A stretch of 64,000 nucleotides of DNA from Candidatus Zipacnadia bacterium (GTDB lineage: Bacteria > Armatimonadota > Zipacnadia > Zipacnadales > UBA5352), in NCBI GenBank assembly GCA_029821735.1, contig JALGSU010000036.1, positions 1 through 64,000 of the forward strand, read 5' to 3'. Below the pieces are notes generated by a model. That model did no database searches, was not told where the DNA came from, and saw nothing but the letters and a program-made list of their open reading frames with translations. This document shows, in pieces, positions 34,249-42,425 of this stretch (positions within the stretch are counted from its first letter, which is position 1; the number at the start of each line of letters is the position of its first letter). The position numbers and the translations under genes were made by a program.

Positions 34249-36858
34249 TCAGGGCCGCGCCATCTGTCCGGCGATTGTCATTTCGTTTCCGTCCACCAGC
34301 GAACAGGCGATCGGCACCCCCGCCGCGTCCACGCGCACCAGGCCCGCTCGGCAACGCCCCGTCAGGTCAATCTCCTCAACGCGGAACTGCCGGACTTCGT
34401 CGGCCATGAACAGGTAGTCGGTGTGATCGGCAAAGCGCACCTCAACCGCAGCCGACGTCGGCGACGCCTCCACCAGCGGCAGCTCGCGCGCGGAGATCGC
34501 CGCGGGCTGGTCGGCAAAGGGCATCAGCAGAGTCAGATACGATACGGGCAGCTCGCCCTCGCGGCGGATGCGCAAAACCGGTCGCGGCTCGCGCTTTGTG
34601 TAGACCCACGACACCCAGCCATCGAGCTTCTCGGCGGACACACCCTCGGCGCGAAGCGGGGTGATGCTCAGGCCCGGCCCCGCCTCACTGACCAGCGTCG
34701 CGGCGTCGCCCTCGACGGTCAGATCCCCGGGCGCGCACTGGAAATGCTGATCCACGGTATGCTCCCCCGCACCCGCCTCGCCAGTGGCGGCGACGGTGTC
34801 GAGCACCGCCCAGTAGTCCGGTCGCGCGAAGAGCACGCGGCGGCGCGAGGTGATGCCCTCATAGCCCTCGTGCCACCCGTCCGCGTAGTCGATCACATCG
34901 TCGCTGTGCCACGCCTCCAGGTGTCCGGGCGACTTGTTCTGGTTCGCGTCATCCACGGTCAGCGTCGAGTGCGAGCTGGTGCGCGCATGCCAGGCGCGGC
35001 CATCACCGTAATACAGGTAGCTGCCCGAGTCAGGCAGCAGCGTGGTCCCATAGGCATACACGATGATGTGCAGGTTGTCGGGTTGCTGGTGCCCGCCGCC
35101 CCACGGCGCGGTATCGAAAAGCAGCCAGCGCGCATCCGGATCGAGCCACGCCGATCGCATCACGTGGTAGTTCGCGTGTGGGAAGCTGTGGCTTATGTCC
35201 GCGGGTGGCTGGCCCTCAGCGCCGTTGGTGAGCAGCCACGCCATATCCTGGCGACCGAAGTTCGTCTGCCCGGTGCGCAACGCGCCCGCCCAACTGCCGG
35301 GCCAGGCATCGCCAAGCATCGGCTCGGTGCCGTCGGGCTTGGCCAGATACATCAGGAATTCATACATCTTCTCGACGCGCTCGGAGTATTCGGCAGGGAC
35401 CTCGAAGCCAGCGTCGCGAACCGTCCTGGCCACGTCGAGGAACATGCTCGCGACCCCGCCGTGATAGCTGGGCGTGAGTTCCACCTGCGCCCCGTCGGGG
35501 TAGACCTGCGCGTCAATCTCGCCCCGGATGCGCTCCCAGGCGGTCTCCTCCCATGCTTGCGCGTTCGCAAACTCCGGCACGAAGAGTCCGGCCTTCAGCA
35601 GGCCCTGGCTCTCGATCATCCCCCAGTTGCTGCCGCTGCTGAAACGCCCCTCAGGCATGAGATACTCGGCGTGTTCCGCGATCCCGTTGAGCATCGCCAC
35701 CTGATCGCGCGGGGTGAACGCCTCCGCGTCCATGAAGGCGAAGTAGACCTCCAGCCAGACGCTGATGCGGATGCCGGCCTCGATGGTCCGCCACGACCAC
35801 GGCGTGCCCGGCGGGTTCGCGGACAGCCAACTGCGCAGCAGTTCCACCCACTTTTGCGCATACTTCTCATCACCGGTCGCCAGCCACGCCCGGCCGAGCG
35901 ATCGCCACGCCGAATGTCGGTTGAACTGCCACGGCCACTCACGGTCGACCACCGGGTTGAAGCTCCAGTCGATCGGGTCAGCCACCTCGATGAATCCGTA
36001 TTTCGACTGGCCCAGAAACTTGTTCTGCAGTGCCATCTCAGCTTCTTCGAGTTGGCTGGCTGACACTTTATGCTCAGCCTCATGGTTCGACGCCCACGCC
36101 ACACGCGGTTCGGTGCGCTCGCGGAACCAGGTCACTATCCCCTCGCAGGCCAGGTCCTCCTCACCGGCCTCCCACGCCGCTTTGACCTGTTCGAGCCCGG
36201 GTAGATCGAGGTCAATCCTGTCGAAGAATGCATGCACTGGAGGCTTCCACTCCCTGCTTTCGATATTCAGTCCGCGCAATTTCCCCCACTCCTCGCCAGT
36301 GTGAAGCCCACTCCAGCCTGCTCCCACGTACATCTCGCGACCGCGGAAGGATCGCAACTGGTAGGAGAAAGCCACCCGCGCATCTTCACCAATCTCCACC
36401 GGCTCGGTGACATCCTCACCCACGTGGCCGTAGACATTGTAGCTCACCGAAACCAGGTCGGGATCGTGCCGATAGATGAACTCAGTGTCGGTCGCATCGC
36501 TCAGCGCCTCGAACTGCTCGGGCGTGAAGGCCACCAGTTCGACCGCGCCGCAGCGATTGTCGTTGACGCAGAAGGTCGCGTATGAGCCGGTCGTCGCGAG
36601 CGTGGCCTCCTCGGGCACGGTGACCTTGCGCACAATGAAGATGTGGCCGCGCGCGTTCTCGGCCTCGGGGTCCTCGGCGATATCCACATCCAGCGCATCG
36701 GCCTCACCAGACAGCGACACCGTCCAGGTCGGATATCGGCCGGACCGGTCGGCATCAGAGGTCCGGGCACGTCGCACCTGCCAGGGACTGGTAGCTTCCT
36801 GGGCAAGTGTCAGCGCACCGGTGCACAGCAGTGTCAGCAGGATCAGGGCGAGTCGCAT
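34249..36858 (-). CDS. Secreted heparinase II/III-like polysaccharide lyase
   Basis: This 869-residue protein has signal peptide 'LALILLTLLCTGALTLA'. Residues about 220-480 form the (alpha/alpha)-toroid typical of alginate and heparinase lyases ('WPWQFNRHSAWRSLGRAWL', 'GSNWGMIESQGLL', 'ELTPSYHGGV'). Residues about 560-800 are the heparinase II/III beta-sandwich ('HQQPDNLHIIVYAYG', 'DSGSYLYYGDG', 'HSTLTVDD'), with candidate catalytic Asn/His/Tyr. The extra N-terminal beta domain (about 30-200) is unassigned. The target is probably a uronic-acid polysaccharide. It lies between DUF6504 (78 nt upstream) and dnaE2 (49 nt downstream), an odd place for such a gene. Confidence 0.82.
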   Translation of the reverse strand: MRLALILLTLLCTGALTLAQEATSPWQVRRARTSDADRSGRYPTWTVSLSGEADALDVDIAEDPEAENARGHIFIVRKVTVPEEATLATTGSYATFCVNDNRCGAVELVAFTPEQFEALSDATDTEFIYRHDPDLVSVSYNVYGHVGEDVTEPVEIGEDARVAFSYQLRSFRGREMYVGAGWSGLHTGEEWGKLRGLNIESREWKPPVHAFFDRIDLDLPGLEQVKAAWEAGEEDLACEGIVTWFRERTEPRVAWASNHEAEHKVSASQLEEAEMALQNKFLGQSKYGFIEVADPIDWSFNPVVDREWPWQFNRHSAWRSLGRAWLATGDEKYAQKWVELLRSWLSANPPGTPWSWRTIEAGIRISVWLEVYFAFMDAEAFTPRDQVAMLNGIAEHAEYLMPEGRFSSGSNWGMIESQGLLKAGLFVPEFANAQAWEETAWERIRGEIDAQVYPDGAQVELTPSYHGGVASMFLDVARTVRDAGFEVPAEYSERVEKMYEFLMYLAKPDGTEPMLGDAWPGSWAGALRTGQTNFGRQDMAWLLTNGAEGQPPADISHSFPHANYHVMRSAWLDPDARWLLFDTAPWGGGHQQPDNLHIIVYAYGTTLLPDSGSYLYYGDGRAWHARTSSHSTLTVDDANQNKSPGHLEAWHSDDVIDYADGWHEGYEGITSRRRVLFARPDYWAVLDTVAATGEAGAGEHTVDQHFQCAPGDLTVEGDAATLVSEAGPGLSITPLRAEGVSAEKLDGWVSWVYTKREPRPVLRIRREGELPVSYLTLLMPFADQPAAISARELPLVEASPTSAAVEVRFADHTDYLFMADEVRQFRVEEIDLTGRCRAGLVRVDAAGVPIACSLVDGNEMTIAGQMARP

Positions 36859-36935
36859 CGTGTCACCTCACGACAGCATGTCTGTGGAAGACTGCTCTTC
36901 CTCATTCCCTGCCACCGCTCATGCACCTCGCGCGG

Positions 36936-37187
36936 TTAGTCGTGGACCTTGCTGACGTGCCACTGGTCGGTGCTCTTGTAGTGGCACAGGTCGAGGCAGA
37001 CGCCGGCGTCGGTGACCACGCGCACGAAGCGCCGCTCGCCATCGCCCTCCCACCACCGGCCCAGCAACCTCCACGTGCCGCCGGTCTCGACGACCTCGAA
37101 GCTCCGGTTGCGCCAGTTAAACGCGAGCGGATAGCGGCCTTCGGCCATCTTCTGAACGATTATAGGGTCGTTTATTGATCTGCTCAT
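36936..37187 (-). CDS. DUF6504 family small protein
   Basis: This 83-residue protein matches the compact DUF6504 beta-rich pattern: 'INDPIIVQ', then 'YPLAFNWRNRSFEVVE', 'RWWEGDGERRFVRVVTDAGV' and a final 'DLCHYKSTDQWHVSKV'. As I recall, this domain is commonly encoded with or fused to ImuB/DnaE2-type translesion polymerase genes, which is consistent with dnaE2 two genes downstream. Its own role is not established. ATG 37187 is 12 nt after the predicted transcription start and ATG 37196 only about 3 nt after it, so the mRNA is leaderless or nearly so and no Shine-Dalgarno is visible. A LexA-type operator overlaps its promoter. Confidence 0.78.
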   Translation of the reverse strand: MSRSINDPIIVQKMAEGRYPLAFNWRNRSFEVVETGGTWRLLGRWWEGDGERRFVRVVTDAGVCLDLCHYKSTDQWHVSKVHD

Positions 37188-37205
37188 GGTAACCATCGCG
37201 ACTGG

Positions 37206-37234
37206 ATTATATCGAACGTCTGTTCGAGAGTCAA
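37206..37234 (-). promoter_or_regulatory. SOS promoter: consensus sigma-70 promoter with a LexA box in the spacer
   Basis: On the minus strand TTGACT (37234-37229), a 17-nt spacer and TATAAT (37211-37206) form a near-perfect promoter. The spacer holds CGAACAGACGTTCG (37226-37213), a perfect 5-4-5 palindrome that fits the Gram-positive-type LexA box CGAACRNRYGTTYC at all positions except the last (G for C), where it keeps perfect dyad symmetry. A repressor bound here would block polymerase completely. The promoter drives DUF6504 and, by gene order, probably the heparinase-like gene and dnaE2. Confidence 0.88.
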
Positions 37235-37334
37235 GGCCCAACTCGAACACTCGAAGGGAAGCCTCCCGTGCCTATCGAACTGGCCATCACACCGGCGAAT
37301 GCATCGCCCCATCCTGCCCTCCCGGAGGTCGACC

Positions 37335-40148
37335 ATGATCCGCTTGCCACTGGCCGCTATCATCATCGCCTGCCTGCTCTCCGCGCTCATCTGCCATGCT
37401 GCACCGGTGGAGTTGCTTGCCAACGGTGGGTTCGAGTGGGGCAACTGGGAGTGGAGCAGCGGCTGGGGTCATCTCGGCCACGAGATAGTGCGCGATCAGT
37501 CCCACAGCGGCGAGGTGGCGATGTACTTCTCCGCCGCGGGATCGGTCCGCACCATGCGCTACGACTACGCCGGCGGACCCGTGCAGGTGAGTGGCTGGTA
37601 CCGATTGCAGGACGTCAAGCAGGGGGAGCAGCCCTGGTACCGGTTCTGGGTGACGCTCGAGTTCTCCGACGCCACCGGCGAGGGCCTCGGGCACGTCGAC
37701 TGCGCAGCGGCGCACGGCACCGTTGACTGGACACGCTGGGAGCGGACCGTCGCGACCGCGCCCGAGGGCACGACCGCGATCTCGGTGAGCGTCTCGCTGC
37801 ATAACACCACGGGCGAAGCGTGGGTCGATGACGTGCAGATCACCGCCGACGCGCGCCTCGACTGGCCCGCGTGGAAGTTCACCGAGAAGCCCTACTACAC
37901 CGGCCAGGTCTTCCCTACTCCGAAGCAGTCCTCATACGGAGAAACCATCCCGATCTGGGATGCTGGCACCGGCCGCGATACGCTTCGGGTTGAGCTGGGC
38001 GCATCCCCCGATGGCCCCGCACTCTTCGGGGCCGACCGCATCAGCCAGCGCCTCGCCGCCTGCGAACGCTTCCTGCGCTTCAATACTCCGGCCCAGGCAG
38101 AGCCGGAGCGGGTGCGCATACACCTCGGCCGCCTCGACGACGAGCACGTGCAGCGGGCGGCGCGCACGATGGGCGTGGACCTGCCCAAGGCGCTCGGACC
38201 GCAGGGCCACCTGGTGCGCATGATTGAGCGCAACGGGTTGTGGGAGGTGCTGGCGGCGGGCGTGGATGACAAGGGCGTGGTGTACGCGGCGGCGTCGATC
38301 GTGCAGATGATCGGTATCCGCGACAGCGCGCTGGTGCTGCGCAGCTTCGACCTGCGTGATGAACCGACGTGGCCGCTGCGCGCCGGGGGCGACTATGGGC
38401 CCGTCGGCGAAGAGATGCTCGCAATGCTCGCCATGTGCAAGCTCCCCGTCTACTCCATGCAGCACCGCATGTGGTGGCGGCTGGCCGAACCAGATGGCCC
38501 AAATCCCGGGAAGACATGGCCTTACGCGCGCAGTCTGGCGCGCATGCGGGACTGGTGCAAACGCACCGGAGCGATGGACCTGATGTTCCTCATTCACATC
38601 TACACGCCCGGCAGCAGGCCCGCCGACGATGCCGGCCCGATCTTCGACATCACCAACGAACAGGACATTGCCGATCTGACCGAGCGCCTCAAGTGGCTCT
38701 ACGATATGGGCCAGACCATCCAGATGGTCTGCGTCGACGACTACGTTGGCACAAGCAAGCAGCAGTACATCTGCAAGACCGACGCGGAGCAGGAGCGCTT
38801 CGGGCACATCGGTCGCGCGCACGGGTATCTGATGCGACGCCTGTGGGATTCGCTGGCTCCGGAGTGTCCCGACCTGAAGCTGTCCTTCGTCACCGGGCCC
38901 TACTCAACCAGCCACCTGGGCCGGCAGGTCACCGAGGAAGACGGGCGCCGCTACCTGCGCGAGATGGACGAGGAGATGCCCCCTGAAGTCGCGGTGGTCT
39001 GGACCGGCGCGCGCATCACCAGCCCCACCATCACGCGCGAGGATTGGCAGCATTACCAGTCACTGGTGCCCGGCCAGCCGCTCTACGTCTGGGACAACAA
39101 CGAGGGCCTGCTGCCCATACCGGGGTTCAATGCCAGCTTCTATCCGGGAATGCACCGCGACAGCGCCTGGGGTCTGATGTATCTCAACGCGCACTACGTG
39201 GGCTGGCCGCACACGCTGCCCGCGCACCTCGCTGCCAATGACTGCCTCTGGAATCCGGCTGGCTATGACGCGCAGGCGTCCCACGAGCAGGCCGTGGCCA
39301 AAGCATACGGTGAGGTGGACTACGAGGACGTGCGCACGATCAATGACGGCTTCCTGGACGCGCGGGCCATGATCCGCGGTACGGGTTTTGATCAGGAGCG
39401 CCTGCTTAGCACCGTGACGGATATCTACGCGTCCCTCGAGCGCCTCGACGACGCCGGCGTATCCACCTTGGTGTCCCGTCGGCAACTCTCCTCGGCGGGT
39501 GTCGTGCCTGCGCTGGCCGAGCGCCTGGCGGCTATCCCCGAGGTCACCGTCCCGCGTCTCGACGCAGCGCCCGAAGTGGACGGTTCACTCGCTGACGAGC
39601 AGTGGCAGCAGGCGGTCAGGCTCGGGGCGTTCGAGCACTACCAGACCTCCGAGACCTGGAGCTTCGAGGGCAATCTGCACGCGACCGACTGCATGGTTCT
39701 GCGCGCGGGTGACGCGCTCTACATCGCCGGCTCGTGCTCGCATGAGGGCATACAGCTCAAGCCCCACGCGGAGGCAGGTCGCCGCGACGCGCCGGTCTAT
39801 TTCCACTCCGACGCGGTCGAGGTCTTCCTCATGCCTGACCCGAAACTCGCGAGCTACGCGCACATGGCCCTCGATCACACGGGCACGGTCTTCGACGAGA
39901 TGCCAAAGGGCCGCGCTGACTGGGACGGCGACTGGCAGTGGGCGGTCACGCCAGAGGACGGGGTCTGGCACTTCGAGATGCGGGTACCGTTCGAGGCGCT
40001 CGGGGTTGCGGCGCCGGCGCCCGGCGACAGGTGGCGTGCAAGCCTCTGCCGATCGCTGGGGCAGGGCGAGCAGCAATACTCAGCCTGGTCGCGGGTGTAT
40101 GGCAGCTTCCACAACTGGCCCTTCTGGGGCTGGCTGGTGTTCGAGTAG
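37335..40148 (+). CDS. Secreted GH84-like beta-N-acetylhexosaminidase with carbohydrate-binding domains
   Basis: This protein of about 937 residues has signal peptide 'LAAIIIACLLSALICHA'. An N-terminal CBM4/9-like sandwich ('LLANGGFEWGNWEW') is followed by the alpha/beta GH20b-type domain ('EVLAAGVDDKGVVYAAASIV'). A GH84-type barrel comes next, whose adjacent acids are in 'IQMVCVDDYVGTSK' (about residue 475), matching the catalytic Asp pair of O-GlcNAcase-like enzymes. The C terminus is a CBM9-like domain ('APEVDGSLADEQWQQA', 'FHSDAVEVFLM'). Predicted to release N-acetylhexosamine from polysaccharide or glycoprotein. ATG 37335 has CGGAGGTC. It is divergent from the LexA-controlled operon. Confidence 0.78.
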   Translation: MIRLPLAAIIIACLLSALICHAAPVELLANGGFEWGNWEWSSGWGHLGHEIVRDQSHSGEVAMYFSAAGSVRTMRYDYAGGPVQVSGWYRLQDVKQGEQPWYRFWVTLEFSDATGEGLGHVDCAAAHGTVDWTRWERTVATAPEGTTAISVSVSLHNTTGEAWVDDVQITADARLDWPAWKFTEKPYYTGQVFPTPKQSSYGETIPIWDAGTGRDTLRVELGASPDGPALFGADRISQRLAACERFLRFNTPAQAEPERVRIHLGRLDDEHVQRAARTMGVDLPKALGPQGHLVRMIERNGLWEVLAAGVDDKGVVYAAASIVQMIGIRDSALVLRSFDLRDEPTWPLRAGGDYGPVGEEMLAMLAMCKLPVYSMQHRMWWRLAEPDGPNPGKTWPYARSLARMRDWCKRTGAMDLMFLIHIYTPGSRPADDAGPIFDITNEQDIADLTERLKWLYDMGQTIQMVCVDDYVGTSKQQYICKTDAEQERFGHIGRAHGYLMRRLWDSLAPECPDLKLSFVTGPYSTSHLGRQVTEEDGRRYLREMDEEMPPEVAVVWTGARITSPTITREDWQHYQSLVPGQPLYVWDNNEGLLPIPGFNASFYPGMHRDSAWGLMYLNAHYVGWPHTLPAHLAANDCLWNPAGYDAQASHEQAVAKAYGEVDYEDVRTINDGFLDARAMIRGTGFDQERLLSTVTDIYASLERLDDAGVSTLVSRRQLSSAGVVPALAERLAAIPEVTVPRLDAAPEVDGSLADEQWQQAVRLGAFEHYQTSETWSFEGNLHATDCMVLRAGDALYIAGSCSHEGIQLKPHAEAGRRDAPVYFHSDAVEVFLMPDPKLASYAHMALDHTGTVFDEMPKGRADWDGDWQWAVTPEDGVWHFEMRVPFEALGVAAPAPGDRWRASLCRSLGQGEQQYSAWSRVYGSFHNWPFWGWLVFE

Positions 40149-40174
40149 CTCCGGCGTCGGTTAGCGTACACGAA

Positions 40175-40204
40175 CGGGACCTCGACCAGTTGGTCGAGGT
40201 CCCG
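40175..40204. terminator. Bidirectional hairpin between convergent genes
   Basis: CGGGACCTCGACCA (40175-40188) and its exact complement (40191-40204) form a 14-bp inverted repeat with a 2-nt centre, so the real loop is larger. No T tract follows on either strand. It lies between the stops of the GH84-like gene and the DUF6785 permease and could terminate both weakly. Confidence 0.55.
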
Positions 40205-40249
40205 ATGATTCTGCGATTGCACTGCGCCGCTGCCCCCGCGGACGAGCGG

Positions 40250-42229
40250 TTAGCCGAACCAGACGCCCCACCGCAGGAACGCCCCTCCCAGCGCCGCCCC
40301 CAGCGATCCCCATATCAATCCCGCTGTCAGGAAGTGGCCGACGGCAAAGCCCAGGAACGCGGGCAGAGCCATCAGATACGCCTTGCTGCCGCCATAGCGA
40401 AGCAGCGACGACTTGGCCAGCCACACGAGGAAGAACGGGCCCCAGAGCTTGTGCCCAAAGGCTCCCGACACCGCGTAGCCCATCGGGTGCAGCGGGAAGC
40501 CGAACCAGTACGAGCGGGCCGCGGAGATCAGTGCCACCAGCAGACCGCCCGCAACCGTGAAGCCGATGCGAGTGGCGTCGGGTGGCGTCGGGCTGTCCAC
40601 TGCGCGCAATACGGTCGTGAACTCCTGGCGAGCGATTCCGTCGCCCCAGATACCGCCGCGCAGGCCGATGCCGCCCTCGGCAAAGTAGGGCTGCAGGTGG
40701 AAGATGAACGCTGCCACCGCCCCAAAACCAATCGCCAGCATCAGCGTGCTCGACATCTGCTTCCAGTTGATGCCCGTGCGCTGGGCGAGGGCAATGCCCT
40801 CGATCTGGTAGCCCGAGACGGTCGGGAAGTAGCCGCGTGACAGGAAGTTGAGCACCGCAAACATTGTCGGTGATCGCAGGTCCTCTGCGTTCGGCGCGAT
40901 GCGCGCGCCGCCGAAGAAGTTCCACATGAACTTCTGCTGCTGCCCATAGGGGAAAGCCCACAGCATCGGCACGCCGGTCTCGCCACGCAGCCGCCCGTAG
41001 ACGATCGAGACCATGATCAGCACGGTCAGATACACGCCAGCCAGCCACGGCTCCATACCGGCCGAGATCAGGAAGACCATCAGGCCGAAGATCCCGACGA
41101 TGACGCCGATCAGCGCCCAGCGGTACGGCAGCCGATCGTTCTTGGCCACCTCGGGTCTCAGCCAGCCCTCCCAGGCGTGCTTGATGGCCCGGCGACCCTT
41201 CCAGATGAGGACCAGGCCAAGCACCAGGTAGGCGCCCATCCCCTGTTCCTGCGGGAAGGGCATACCGCCGAGGCGCAGACCCGCGCCAGCCATAACCAGC
41301 GCCTGCAGCTTCTGGAACAGGTAGAAGAACCAGATCGAGAAGGACAGTTCGGTCGAGATCAGGTACCCGAGCCCGACCAGGTCGGGCCGGATGTCCAGGT
41401 TCATCGGCCGGATCGCCTGCCATGGATAGCCGACGATGCCCTTGGTGAGGTCGAAATTCATTGTGCCCCGTGGTCCGCCGAAGAACACTGCGCGGATCAT
41501 CAGGATTATGTTGAGTATCGTTGCCAGGCCCACCCCGATCCAAGTGATCGGGTTGCGGAAGAGCGGAACGCCGGTCTCGGTCCCGATAATCTCGATCGGC
41601 AGACGCACCAGCGGGAAGACCAGTCGCTCGTGGTCGATCCAAGTTTCGGCGAAGAGCATCATCAGGCACAGGAGTGTGCCGCCAAAGAGCAGGAAGAAGC
41701 CGGTCCAGGCGACGATGGGTATGGACCACGCCTCCCACGGGACCTCGCCAGTGGGCGATGACTCGTACAGCCAGCGCGCCACCACAAAGTTGCCCGGCCC
41801 CAGCCAGTCGGGTATGTTCGGGGCGAGAGTTTCCAGTGGTGCGACCGGCGTGGAGAAGTAGTAGGGGACGTTCAACGTGGCGATCAGGAAGCGCGTCACG
41901 CCACAGCCGAACATGAAGGTCGCGACCGTCGTGAAAACGTAGACGATGATGATCTCAGGGGTGGACAGGTCGCGCACGAATGGCAGGCGGCGCAGCAGCG
42001 GGTTCAGCCCGACCAGAAGCAGCAGAGCCGTCAAGCCCGGGATGGAGGGCACGGCCTCGGTCATCTGGCAGGTCAGTACGATGATCTCGGCCTGCCGCAC
42101 CCAGTACCCGGCGATCCACGTCAGGACGATGCTCAGCACCAGCATCGTGACGATGCGCACTCGGCGGTCAGGCTGCTCCTGAATGTTAGTCTGGCCCGAC
42201 CCGCTCGAGTCGGGGGTCATCTCCTGCAT
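40250..42229 (-). CDS. DUF6785/DUF6784 family multi-spanning membrane protein (intact)
   Basis: This 659-residue membrane protein is the closest intact relative in the window of the broken gene at 2260. Shared blocks are 'LLLLVGLNPLLRR', 'LNVPYYFSTP', 'FPQEQGMGAYL' and the C-terminal 'GFPLHPMGYAVSGAFGH'. About 14 hydrophobic segments are visible. The ATG at 42229 has GGGAG; an upstream in-frame extension to 42391 lacks a ribosome site and is not protein-like. It is divergent from the sulfatase/pectate-lyase operon, with a palindrome between them, which suggests joint control. The transported compound is unknown; an oligosaccharide or peptide is plausible. Confidence 0.78.
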   Translation of the reverse strand: MQEMTPDSSGSGQTNIQEQPDRRVRIVTMLVLSIVLTWIAGYWVRQAEIIVLTCQMTEAVPSIPGLTALLLLVGLNPLLRRLPFVRDLSTPEIIIVYVFTTVATFMFGCGVTRFLIATLNVPYYFSTPVAPLETLAPNIPDWLGPGNFVVARWLYESSPTGEVPWEAWSIPIVAWTGFFLLFGGTLLCLMMLFAETWIDHERLVFPLVRLPIEIIGTETGVPLFRNPITWIGVGLATILNIILMIRAVFFGGPRGTMNFDLTKGIVGYPWQAIRPMNLDIRPDLVGLGYLISTELSFSIWFFYLFQKLQALVMAGAGLRLGGMPFPQEQGMGAYLVLGLVLIWKGRRAIKHAWEGWLRPEVAKNDRLPYRWALIGVIVGIFGLMVFLISAGMEPWLAGVYLTVLIMVSIVYGRLRGETGVPMLWAFPYGQQQKFMWNFFGGARIAPNAEDLRSPTMFAVLNFLSRGYFPTVSGYQIEGIALAQRTGINWKQMSSTLMLAIGFGAVAAFIFHLQPYFAEGGIGLRGGIWGDGIARQEFTTVLRAVDSPTPPDATRIGFTVAGGLLVALISAARSYWFGFPLHPMGYAVSGAFGHKLWGPFFLVWLAKSSLLRYGGSKAYLMALPAFLGFAVGHFLTAGLIWGSLGAALGGAFLRWGVWFG

Positions 42230-42309
42230 GAGGGCTCCCGGTACACAGTAAAATGCCCCACGCGGCAGACCAGACTCGCGCCGCATGAGGAGTGACGAGA
42301 GCAGCGTCC

Positions 42310-42335
42310 CCGCTCCCCCTTGGAGGAGGGGGCGG
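42310..42335. repeat. GC hairpin in the permease-sulfatase intergenic region
   Basis: CCGCTCCCCC pairs imperfectly with GGGGGCGG around a purine-rich loop. It lies between the divergent starts at 42229 and 42426. There is no T tract, so it is more likely an intergenic repeat or operator than a terminator. Confidence 0.4.
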
Positions 42336-42355
42336 CGACGCCGCAGAAACACGTA

Positions 42356-42370
42356 ATGTATAAGATACAT
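42356..42370. promoter_or_regulatory. Candidate operator palindrome upstream of the sulfatase operon
   Basis: ATGTATAAGATACAT is a perfect 6-3-6 inverted repeat and contains a -10-like TATAAG. It lies 56 nt upstream of the sulfatase start and 127 nt from the divergent permease start, so a dimeric regulator could control one or both. Confidence 0.45.
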
Positions 42371-42425
42371 CACGCCGGTCTGACCCGTCAAGTGCGGCCG
42401 GTCCTGAGGTCAAAGGAGCCCGAAC

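Noticed and set aside
33646..36063. An 805-codon open frame on the plus strand opposite dnaE2 and the heparinase-like gene
   Set aside because: It is antisense to two clearly conserved genes, is Arg/His-rich and low in hydrophobic patterns, and has no family motif. Long antisense frames are expected at this GC content.
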